NCBI GenBank assembly: GCA_946407895.1
Contig: CAMJQA010000014.1
Coordinates: forward strand, 1-60,903
DNA: 60,903 nucleotides
Direction: 5' to 3'
Source: an uncultured Prevotellaceae bacterium
GTDB taxonomy: Bacteria > Bacteroidota > Bacteroidia > Bacteroidales > Bacteroidaceae
Position numbers and translations under genes: made by a program
Notes under the pieces: generated by a model
What the model was told of the DNA's origin: nothing
The model's database searches: none
Seen by the model: the letters and a program-made list of their open reading frames with translations, nothing else
In this document: piece after piece, positions 25,170 to 33,105 of the stretch
How positions within the stretch are numbered: position 1 is the stretch's first letter
How the letters are laid out: each line of letters begins with the position of its first letter

Positions 25170-26372
25170 TACGATATAACTGGGCAGTATCAGCGCTAAC
25201 AAGCTGATTAGAAGTGTAGCAAGATTTATGATGATGATGTAGGTGGCATTCACCTGCAGGGGCACGGTGCTAACATAGTAAATCTCCGGGTTGAGGTGGA
25301 CCAGGCCAAAATGCCTCTGAACAAGTATGATGGCAAAGGCAATGAGGTTACCCAGCAACAGTCCTCGCAAAATAATGAATACGGCAAAGTAGAGGAACAA
25401 ATGACGGATGGAACCGTTAGATGCCCCAAGTGCCTTCATGACACCGATAAAGTTGGTGCGCTCGAGAATGATAATAAGCAGGCCGCTTATCATAGTAAAT
25501 CCCGAGAGGCAAATCATCAGGATGAGAATAACCAGTACGTCCATATCCAGCAAGTCGAGCCAGGAGAAAATCTGTGGATAAAGCTCGCGTATTGTGGGAG
25601 AAGTGTAGTAGGCACCATAGGCATCCTGTGTATGATTTATTTTGGAAGCCACTTGGGCTGATACCTCGTCAAGCTTGCTGAAATCGTCAAGGACTATCTC
25701 TGCACCTGAATACTGTTCGGTATCCCACTTGAGCAATGACTTCACCGTGTAGAGATCTACATAGACGATGGCATTGTCAAAATCGGTGAGGTTGGTGGAA
25801 AAGATACCACTGACAGTGAAGCGGCGTGCCCTGACACTTTGCTCAAAGAAATAGGCATAAATGTCATCTCCGGTTTTTAGCATAAGTTGCTGAGCCAGGC
25901 GCTGCGAGATAAGCAAACCACCGGTTGACGTTGTATCGGAGAATGCAGGTAAGTGTCCGTCCACCAGATGTTCCTGCAAGAAGCTTACGTCATAGTCCGG
26001 ACCAATGCCACGAAAGGTAACGCCACGGAAAGACTCGGACGTCTTGAGCATGCCGGGTTTAGTGCAAAAGCGTTGCAAATGGCGTACTCCAGCAATCTTC
26101 TTTAAACCAGATTCAACCTCATCATTGATGACAATGGGCATAGACACGCCTTGGGCTATGCTTTCGTAGTTAAGCACTTGAATATGAGAGCCAAAGCCAA
26201 GCACTTTCTGCTGAATCTCCCACTTAAATCCCAGCACTACACAGACACTCAGAATCATCACAGCCACACCCACAGCCACGCCTGCTGTGGCTATGATAAT
26301 AGCCGGGCGCGACACCTTCTTCGCATCAACGGAATGTGAGAATAAGCGACGTGCAATGAACCAAGTGTACAT
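25131..26372 (-). CDS. ABC transporter permease, FtsX/LolE-like
   Basis: The protein has 413 residues from MYTWFIARRLF at 26372; the longer frame upstream is excluded because it runs over the aminotransferase gene. The pattern is that of LolC/LolE/MacB-type permeases: one N-terminal helix (about 25-48), a large periplasmic domain (50-275), then three helices (about 280-405) including MDVLVILILMICLSGFTMIS and RTNFIGVMKALGAS, the conserved block before helix 3. It probably works with an ATPase encoded elsewhere in lipoprotein release or in a related export process. It lies 26 bp after the aminotransferase gene. Confidence 0.85.
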   Translation of the reverse strand: MYTWFIARRLFSHSVDAKKVSRPAIIIATAGVAVGVAVMILSVCVVLGFKWEIQQKVLGFGSHIQVLNYESIAQGVSMPIVINDEVESGLKKIAGVRHLQRFCTKPGMLKTSESFRGVTFRGIGPDYDVSFLQEHLVDGHLPAFSDTTSTGGLLISQRLAQQLMLKTGDDIYAYFFEQSVRARRFTVSGIFSTNLTDFDNAIVYVDLYTVKSLLKWDTEQYSGAEIVLDDFSKLDEVSAQVASKINHTQDAYGAYYTSPTIRELYPQIFSWLDLLDMDVLVILILMICLSGFTMISGLLIIILERTNFIGVMKALGASNGSIRHLFLYFAVFIILRGLLLGNLIAFAIILVQRHFGLVHLNPEIYYVSTVPLQVNATYIIIINLATLLISLLALILPSYIVSNIHPARSIRFE

Positions 26373-26398
26373 AGACAGGGCAGTTGAGTATGATAAGC

Positions 26399-27598
26399 CT
26401 AAAGCTTCAAACCGGGATATGCCTCGAGGGCCTTGCGAAGCACAAAAAGTGCGCGGTTGAGATCCTCCTTCTTGAGCACATAGGCCAGTCGAACCTGGTC
26501 TTTTCCTGCTCCAGGAGTTGTGTAGAAGCCGGCAGCAGGAGCCATCATAACCGTCTCTCCTTCGTATTGGAAATCCGTAAGGCACCAGGCACAAAACTTC
26601 TCGGCATCATCAACCGGCAGTTTGGCCACCGTATAAAAGGCTCCCATAGGAATGGGGCTGTAAACACCAGGTATGCGATTCAACCCGTCAATAAGACATT
26701 TACGACGCTCTACATATTCGTCATACACCTCGCGGCTGTACTCCTCAGGTGCATCCAAACTGGCCTCTGCAGCAATCTGACCAATCAAGGGGGGGCTCAG
26801 TCGGGCCTGACAGAACTTCATAACCGCACCACGCACCTCAGCATTCTTGGTTATCAGTGCACCAATGCGGATACCACACTCGCTATAACGCTTGCTGACA
26901 GAGTCAATCAAAACAACATTGTTCTCTATCCCCTCCAAATGGCACGCACTGATATATGGACTGCCAGTATAGATGAATTCACGGTAAACTTCGTCTGAGA
27001 AGAGATACAGGTCGTATTTCTTTACCATATCGCGAATCTGGTTCATTTCGCGACGGGTGTAGAGATAGCCGGTAGGATTATTGGGATTACAGATTAGGAT
27101 GGCCCGTGTACGTTCATTGATAAGCTGTTCGAACTTCTCTACCTTTGGCAGGGAGAATCCCTCGTCAATCGTAGTGGAGATTGTGCGGATGACGGCACCT
27201 GCAGATATGGCAAATGCCATGTAGTTGGCATACGCGGGTTCGGGCACGATAATCTCATCGCCAGGGTTCAGGCATGCAAGGAACGAGAACAATACAGCCT
27301 CGGAGCCACCACTTGTTATAATGATATCGTCGGGAGTCAGATTAATATTATACTTGGCATAATAGTCAACCAACTTGCGTCGGTAGCTGAGATAGCCCTG
27401 GCTGGGACTATATTCAAGAATCTTACGGTCGATATTTCGGATGGCATCTAATGCAGCCTTGGGCGTTGGAAGGTCGGGCTGACCGATGTTGAGATGATAT
27501 ACGTGGATGCCTCTTTCTTTGGCACGATATGCTAAAGGTGCAAGCTTCCTAATGGGCGACTCGGGCATTTCAGTCCCTCGAACAGATATATTGGGCAT
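26399..27598 (-). CDS. Class I/II PLP-dependent aminotransferase
   Basis: The protein has 399 residues. Fold-type I signatures: NIGQPDLPTP (38-47), TSGGSEAV (95-102), CNPNNPTGYLY (170-180), SDEVYREF (201-208), PLP lysine K236 in DSVSKRYSECG, and the substrate arginine near the C-terminus (QVRLAYV). It is close to Bacteroidales aspartate/aromatic aminotransferases; the exact amino donor cannot be told. A TAATTTTG box lies 61 bp upstream. Confidence 0.9.
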   Translation of the reverse strand: MPNISVRGTEMPESPIRKLAPLAYRAKERGIHVYHLNIGQPDLPTPKAALDAIRNIDRKILEYSPSQGYLSYRRKLVDYYAKYNINLTPDDIIITSGGSEAVLFSFLACLNPGDEIIVPEPAYANYMAFAISAGAVIRTISTTIDEGFSLPKVEKFEQLINERTRAILICNPNNPTGYLYTRREMNQIRDMVKKYDLYLFSDEVYREFIYTGSPYISACHLEGIENNVVLIDSVSKRYSECGIRIGALITKNAEVRGAVMKFCQARLSPPLIGQIAAEASLDAPEEYSREVYDEYVERRKCLIDGLNRIPGVYSPIPMGAFYTVAKLPVDDAEKFCAWCLTDFQYEGETVMMAPAAGFYTTPGAGKDQVRLAYVLKKEDLNRALFVLRKALEAYPGLKL

Positions 27599-27659
27599 AG
27601 TGCTAAATATATTAATAAATGTGTAGTGTGAACTACTTTACAATTTCCTAAATTAGCCG

Positions 27660-27667
27660 CAAAATTA
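27660..27667 (-). promoter_or_regulatory. Candidate -7 box for the aminotransferase gene
   Basis: TAATTTTG on the reverse strand, 61 bp upstream of the ATG. Confidence 0.45.
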
Positions 27668-27726
27668 CAAATTAACTGCCGATAAGCAAAATAAAAGCCA
27701 TTTAAATTGTGCTTATCTGCAAAAAG

Positions 27727-28890
27727 TTACTCAAAGAAATAATAATGCCAATAAGTATCGCCAAACAAACATGAACTGGCAACGGCATCTAAGCTGTCCT
27801 CCCCTACTTCCTGCAAAACCCCCAGGAAATCTTCGAAACGCTCTGCATCCTGAGTTGTCCAGGTGGTGGAGTCTGCACGTAAATCTTCGTGTGCCTGAGC
27901 ACTTAGAAGAAGGGCCTCCCTGTAATAACGAGGCAGGCGCTCTTCCGACTGCATATAGGTCAGCTTCAACAACGAGTTGAAAGCTGGAAGGTTGCGGTCA
28001 AGCAGGTAGGCACAAAGCAGGTAGTCATGCAGGGTTCTTGAAGAAAGCGTGTCGCGGCGGTTTGCCATCTCCAGGAAACGCGTTGTGGGGAAGTCACCTT
28101 CCGTATTGGGTATATATCCTAAACTGCTGAACACCTGGCGATTGTTGCGAGTGAAAACTCTATCCTGTACTATAGGCAAAAGATATTGGCTCCCCTGCAT
28201 GGGATATGAGAATAAGCCCTCTCCCAACTCGCCCTTTTGACTCAGCGCATAAGCTCGCTGAGAAGTAAGGTTACGCGTAGTCTTTGCATAATGTGAACCC
28301 ACTTGCAAGGCGTCATCGTAAAAACCAGAGCCCACCAATCTGGCCACCTTCATTTCATAATGAAACAGGTGATTTGTATTTGCAAACCTCCCGGTTACGA
28401 AGAACATGAGCGAGAGGATGAGGAGATTTGTTCTCAAATAATTGCCTAAAGGCAACTTTTCGGTCTGAGCGTAAGGATAGATGCGAGACAGGATGAGGGA
28501 TATGAAATAGAAAACAGGTATGATACACAAAGCCGCAACGGGCGTTTTTCCTGCATCGGATGGTATGTCGTCAAAATGCGTACAGGTAAGTATAAGTAGA
28601 AGATAGCAAGACGGCATCCATGATAGAGCTGATACCTTCAGAGGGAGTCTGATCAAATAATGAAGCAGGAAGCCTATCAATGTAAGAAGGGTACTCAGTA
28701 TAATCGTGCCTACAAGAGGGTTATATACTGTCTGGCCGGATGAAGCGCGATGCTGTTCAAGACCGATGAGATCGGGCTGCAACAGATGAAGGTACAACAC
28801 ACAAAAGACCGCGAAAATAGCACCGCAGATAATGCTTACTATCCGCGAATCCCTGTTATTTTCTGGTCTTGTGTGTTTTGGTTTCGTCAT
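27727..28890 (-). CDS. DUF6057-like membrane protein
   Basis: The protein has 387 residues from MTKPKHTRPENN at 28890; an in-frame start 13 codons earlier overlaps glgB. Five or so hydrophobic segments fill the first 180 residues (IVSIICGAIFAVFCVLYLHLL; LVGTIILSTLLTLIGFLLHYL and others), followed by a soluble helical part resembling TPR-type helices (FANTNHLFHYEMKVARLVGSG). I link it from memory to a Bacteroidales family with this split architecture. It is 13 bp downstream of glgB, so the two are co-transcribed, but no glycogen-related role is visible. Confidence 0.65.
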   Translation of the reverse strand: MTKPKHTRPENNRDSRIVSIICGAIFAVFCVLYLHLLQPDLIGLEQHRASSGQTVYNPLVGTIILSTLLTLIGFLLHYLIRLPLKVSALSWMPSCYLLLILTCTHFDDIPSDAGKTPVAALCIIPVFYFISLILSRIYPYAQTEKLPLGNYLRTNLLILSLMFFVTGRFANTNHLFHYEMKVARLVGSGFYDDALQVGSHYAKTTRNLTSQRAYALSQKGELGEGLFSYPMQGSQYLLPIVQDRVFTRNNRQVFSSLGYIPNTEGDFPTTRFLEMANRRDTLSSRTLHDYLLCAYLLDRNLPAFNSLLKLTYMQSEERLPRYYREALLLSAQAHEDLRADSTTWTTQDAERFEDFLGVLQEVGEDSLDAVASSCLFGDTYWHYYFFE

Positions 28891-28903
28891 TAGCCTAGTG
28901 GTG

Positions 28904-31063
28904 TTAATCTCTAACGCGATGCAGTACACAGGCAGTACGTGCTGGCAGATATAGCTTCAGCCATCCTTTATTGTCACGCGCCAGTACATTATCGTAAACA
29001 GTGAAATGAATTATCTTGTCATCGTTAAAACCATTGCCACCAAAGGACACGTCATCCGTGTTGAGTAAATATTCGTATGAGCCCTGTCTGACCATGAAGC
29101 CGTAACCGACATATGATTTTGTGGGGCTAAAATTGAAACAGAAGAGCAAATCGCCCCGCTGATAGGCCAGCACCTGGTCGCCATCATTATGCCAGATTTC
29201 AATGATAGACTGCTTGTTCAGCTGCTTATAGCGCTTAATCACCTTCAGCATTGCCATATCGAAGTCGTTCAGGAAATGATAGCACAGATCCTTGTTGTCA
29301 ACAAGGTTCCACTGACGACGGGCATACTTGTAGCTCCAACCGTTTCCTTCTCTTGGAAAGTCAATCCATTCGGGATGGCCGAATTCATTGCCCATGAAGT
29401 TCAGGTAACCGCCATTCATGGTTGAAACAGTAAGGAGCCTTATCATCTTATGCAGGGCAATTCCACGTTCAACATTACTTGTTTCATCACCTTTCTTGAA
29501 GTGCCAATACATATCAGAATCAATGAGCCTGAATATTATTGTCTTGTCGCCTACAAGGGCCTGGTCATGACTTTCGGCATAAGAGATGGTCTTTTCGTCT
29601 GCACGACGGTTCGTCGACTCCCAGAACATAGAGCTGGGCTTCCAATCCTCGTCGCGAAGCTCCTTAATGGTTCTCACCCAGTAATCGGGAATATTCATTG
29701 CCATGCGGTAATCGAATCCGTATCCGCCTTCCTTTATAGGCGTGGCAAGTCCTGGCATACCGCTGACCTCTTCAGCAATCGTGATTGCTGTCTTCTTAAC
29801 CTGGTGAATCAGGTCGTTTGCCAAGGTAAGATAGCAAATGGCATCATCATCTTCATGGCCATTGTAGTAATCAGCATAGCCATTGAATGATTCACCAAGC
29901 CCATGACTATAGTATAGCATAGAGGTAACGCCATCAAAACGGAATCCATCGAAATGATACTCCTCAAGCCAGTACTTGCAATTAGACAGCAAGAAGTGGA
30001 GTACCTGATTCTTGCCATAGTCAAAGCACAGGCTGTCCCAGGCTGGATGTTCGCGCCTTTCGCCCTGCTGGAAATACTGATAGGGGTCGCCTGCAAAATT
30101 ACCCAGGCCCTCGTTCTCATTTTTGACAGCATGGCTATGAACGATATCCATGATGACAGTCAGTCCCATGCCATGCGCGGTGTCAATAAGTTCCTTCAAT
30201 TCCTCGGGCGTACCAAAGCGGCTACTGGCTGCAAAGAAACTGCTGACGTGATAACCGAAGCTGCCATAATAGGGATGCTCCTGGATGGCCATGATCTGGA
30301 TGCAGTTATAGCCAAGTTTTGCTATGCGCGGCAGCACATTCTGTTGAAATTCACGATAAGTCCCTACTCCTTCACAATCCTGAGCCATTCCGATATGGCA
30401 CTCATAGATTAGCAGGGGATTCAGCTCTGGTTTGAAGCGTTGGTTAGTCCATACGTAAGGCTTTTCGGGATTCCATACTTGAGCGCTGAACAGTTTTGTC
30501 TCAGGGTCCTGTACAACCCTTGTACACCAGGCTGGGATGCGCTCGCCTTCGCCACCTTCCCATTGTATAATCAGCTTATAATGAGATCCATGCACAAAGT
30601 TCTTGTGGTTAAACTTTAACTCCCAGTTTTCAGAGCCACGCAAATGCTTGAACATGTATTTTGAGGTCTTCTTCCATCCATTGAAATCTCCGACCAGATA
30701 TATAGACTTAGCATTAGGTGCCCATTCGCGAATAACCCATCCATTTTCTGTCTTATGCAATCCGAAGTAGAGATAGCCCGAGGCAAAATCATTTAATGTG
30801 GTTTTTCCGGAATTTGTCAATTCCGACAGTTTCCTTAAGTAATTTGCATGCCGGCCTTCAATTGCTGGTGCAAACTCAGCCAATAACGGATCGTTCTTAA
30901 TCAGCTTCAGCATGGGGAGTGGAGCTGGGCCTTTCTTAACACGTTTCTTTGTCGTAGCCTTTTTCGAAGTTGATTTCTTTGAAGCAGCCTTTCTTCCAGT
31001 GGTCTTCTTCGACTCTACCTTTTTGGAACTAGACCTTTTTTCGGTCGATGAAATTGTGGCCAT
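28904..31063 (-). CDS. glgB: 1,4-alpha-glucan branching enzyme with lysine-rich N-terminal tail
   Basis: The enzyme makes alpha-1,6 branches in glycogen. The 719-residue protein has a CBM48 domain (about 95-200), the GH13 barrel and a C-terminal beta domain. Catalytic residues: nucleophile D377 in FRFDGVTSM, acid/base E431 in IAEEVSGMP, and D500 in YAESHDQ. The EEVSGMP and FRFDGVTSM blocks are of the eukaryote-like type common in Bacteroidota. Unusual: residues 1-47 are a run of SSKK/TTKK-like repeats resembling histone H1 tails, absent from ordinary GlgB. DUF6057 follows. Confidence 0.95.
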   Translation of the reverse strand: MATISSTEKRSSSKKVESKKTTGRKAASKKSTSKKATTKKRVKKGPAPLPMLKLIKNDPLLAEFAPAIEGRHANYLRKLSELTNSGKTTLNDFASGYLYFGLHKTENGWVIREWAPNAKSIYLVGDFNGWKKTSKYMFKHLRGSENWELKFNHKNFVHGSHYKLIIQWEGGEGERIPAWCTRVVQDPETKLFSAQVWNPEKPYVWTNQRFKPELNPLLIYECHIGMAQDCEGVGTYREFQQNVLPRIAKLGYNCIQIMAIQEHPYYGSFGYHVSSFFAASSRFGTPEELKELIDTAHGMGLTVIMDIVHSHAVKNENEGLGNFAGDPYQYFQQGERREHPAWDSLCFDYGKNQVLHFLLSNCKYWLEEYHFDGFRFDGVTSMLYYSHGLGESFNGYADYYNGHEDDDAICYLTLANDLIHQVKKTAITIAEEVSGMPGLATPIKEGGYGFDYRMAMNIPDYWVRTIKELRDEDWKPSSMFWESTNRRADEKTISYAESHDQALVGDKTIIFRLIDSDMYWHFKKGDETSNVERGIALHKMIRLLTVSTMNGGYLNFMGNEFGHPEWIDFPREGNGWSYKYARRQWNLVDNKDLCYHFLNDFDMAMLKVIKRYKQLNKQSIIEIWHNDGDQVLAYQRGDLLFCFNFSPTKSYVGYGFMVRQGSYEYLLNTDDVSFGGNGFNDDKIIHFTVYDNVLARDNKGWLKLYLPARTACVLHRVRD

Positions 31064-31130
31064 ATATTTAATTTTTTGATTTTATACTTCTTATTCGTAC
31101 ATGAGATGCAAAATCAAACACATGATACAC

Positions 31131-32243
31131 TTATTCCTTCTTTGGAACATCATTTACATATGTTACCTTGCGAATGATATTGCCGTTTTTATCTTTCTCT
31201 ACAAATTCGCCGTTCTTCTCATCTTGATGAAAGTTACCTTCATATCTGATGCCCTCAGCATCCTCCAAAATGCCATAGCCTTCTTTCATGCCTGCCTTAA
31301 ACGAGCCTTTGAACTTTACGCCGTCAGCTTGTCTGAGGATGCCTTCGCCTTCCATCATTCCGTTACGCCATTCTCCTTCATATACATCTTTGTTGGCCCA
31401 TACATAGCGTCCCTTGCCATGTTGCTTATTGGCATGCCACTGCCCTGTATAGACAGCTCCGGTGTGCCAGGTAAACGTACCGTTACCTTCTTGTTCGCCA
31501 TTCAGGAAAGAGCCTACATACTTATCGCCGTTTGAGAAGGTGTAGATGCCTTCGCCAGTACGTTTGCCATTCACATACTGACCTTCATATTTATTATTGT
31601 CATGGAAGGTGTATATCCCCTTGCCATGCTGCATGTCATTTTGCCATTCCCCAACGTAGACATCACCGCTGGCGTAATAGAACGTTCCCTTTCCGTTCAT
31701 CTTGTTTTCCTTCCACTGCCCTTCATATTTGTTTCCGTCCTTCCAGTCATACTGTCCGGTGCCGTCTTTCATGTCATTTTTCCATCCTCCCTCATAGTAT
31801 GCGCCATTGGCATGAGTATATTTTCCCTGTCCGGAGCGCTTGTCTTGTTCCCAATGACCGACATAGACATCTCCATTGTAATAGTACATTGTACCCTCGC
31901 CTTGCTGGAAGTCACGAAACCACAGCCCTTCATATTTGTTATTATTGGAGAAGTAGTATGTACCCTGGCCATGTTGCTGGTCGGCATACCATTCACCCTC
32001 ATATTTTTCACCATCGGCAAACAGATAGGTACCATGGCCTTGCCGTTTGCCTTTCACGTATTGTCCAGTATGTACGTCACCATTCGGGTATGTTGTCGTT
32101 CCGGTTCCATAAGGCTTCCCTTTAAATAGCTCTCCTTGGTATTCACCTCCATCAGGAAAACGGTAATTACCAATCTTTATTTGCTGGGCTGAAAGGGCCT
32201 GACAAAACAAAGTTAAGAAGAACAATCGTATATAGAATCTCAT
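31131..32243 (-). CDS. Exported MORN-repeat protein (14 repeats)
   Basis: The protein has 370 residues with a signal peptide (to LSAQ). From residue 25 it is 14 consecutive 23-residue MORN repeats (pattern G.Y.(F/W).(N/D)G..Y.GEW..G...G), with almost no insertions, and a short charged C-terminal tail. MORN repeats form elongated beta structures that bind lipids or proteins; bacterial exported versions are mostly uncharacterised. A TATCTTTG promoter lies 22 bp upstream of the start, and the gene appears monocistronic. Confidence 0.9.
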   Translation of the reverse strand: MRFYIRLFFLTLFCQALSAQQIKIGNYRFPDGGEYQGELFKGKPYGTGTTTYPNGDVHTGQYVKGKRQGHGTYLFADGEKYEGEWYADQQHGQGTYYFSNNNKYEGLWFRDFQQGEGTMYYYNGDVYVGHWEQDKRSGQGKYTHANGAYYEGGWKNDMKDGTGQYDWKDGNKYEGQWKENKMNGKGTFYYASGDVYVGEWQNDMQHGKGIYTFHDNNKYEGQYVNGKRTGEGIYTFSNGDKYVGSFLNGEQEGNGTFTWHTGAVYTGQWHANKQHGKGRYVWANKDVYEGEWRNGMMEGEGILRQADGVKFKGSFKAGMKEGYGILEDAEGIRYEGNFHQDEKNGEFVEKDKNGNIIRKVTYVNDVPKKE

Positions 32244-32265
32244 AATTCTTTCTCAAATTTTGCGG

Positions 32266-32273
32266 CAAAGATA
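32266..32273 (-). promoter_or_regulatory. Promoter -7 box for the MORN protein gene
   Basis: TATCTTTG on the reverse strand, 22 bp upstream of the ATG. Confidence 0.6.
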
Positions 32274-32304
32274 CGAATTTTCTGAGAATTAGACAAATAA
32301 ATGC

Positions 32305-33060
32305 CTAAACTTTCAGCGTTTTTAAATATAACTCGGCTCTTTTTAGGTCATTGGGCGTGTCAATGCCTATCGTTTCTATGGTTGTTTCAGCCACACGGAT
32401 AGTGTAACCGTTTTCAAGCCACCTCAACTGTTCAAGTGATTCAGCGACTTCTAATTTACCTGGGGGAAGCTTAGTTATTTCGCCCAAGACGTCAGCCCGG
32501 TATCCGTAAATGCCAATGTGCTTATAATATTGATGTGACGAGAGCCACAGCGATGGATCAACCCCTCTTAGATACGGCACAACACTGCGACTGAAATATA
32601 GTGCATTCATCTGTCCGTCCAATACAACTTTCGGGGTATTCGGATTCTGTAGAGCCTGTAACCCATCGGTTTCAGCATAGGGCTTGACAAGAGTGGCTAT
32701 CTGTATAGATGAGTCTGTAAAGCAACCCTTTAGGGCTTCAAGCTGACTCGGGTGTATGAACGGTTCATCGCCCTGGATGTTCACAATGACATCAGCGTCA
32801 ATTCCTAAGCGGTCAAAGGCTTCATTGCAGCGTTCGGTGCCACTGCGATGTGCAGGGCTCGTCATTAGGGCTTTCCCACCGAAATCATTTACTGCCTGAT
32901 AGATGCGCTCATCATCTGTGCAGACATAGACATGGTCAAAGCAAGTCGCTGCACGCTCATACACATGCTGTATTACAAATTTTCCGCCCAATGTGGCCAA
33001 TGGTTTTCCGGGGAATCGTGTACTGGCATATCGGGCTGGAATAAGACATATAAACTTCAT
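32305..33060 (-). CDS. kdsB: 3-deoxy-manno-octulosonate cytidylyltransferase
   Basis: The enzyme activates Kdo as CMP-Kdo for lipopolysaccharide inner-core synthesis. The 251-residue protein, counted from the second ATG, starts MKFICLIPARYASTRFPGK, the nucleotidyltransferase signature, and has NIQGDEPFI (the metal-binding block), AHRSGTERC and the family end GIDTPNDLKRAE. It is 45 bp downstream of the PBP1A gene in the same direction, joining two envelope-synthesis genes. Confidence 0.95.
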   Translation of the reverse strand: MKFICLIPARYASTRFPGKPLATLGGKFVIQHVYERAATCFDHVYVCTDDERIYQAVNDFGGKALMTSPAHRSGTERCNEAFDRLGIDADVIVNIQGDEPFIHPSQLEALKGCFTDSSIQIATLVKPYAETDGLQALQNPNTPKVVLDGQMNALYFSRSVVPYLRGVDPSLWLSSHQYYKHIGIYGYRADVLGEITKLPPGKLEVAESLEQLRWLENGYTIRVAETTIETIGIDTPNDLKRAELYLKTLKV

Positions 33061-33105
33061 CATACTCTAATGTTCAGAAAGAATCGTTACTTCAAGTTAA
33101 TGCTT

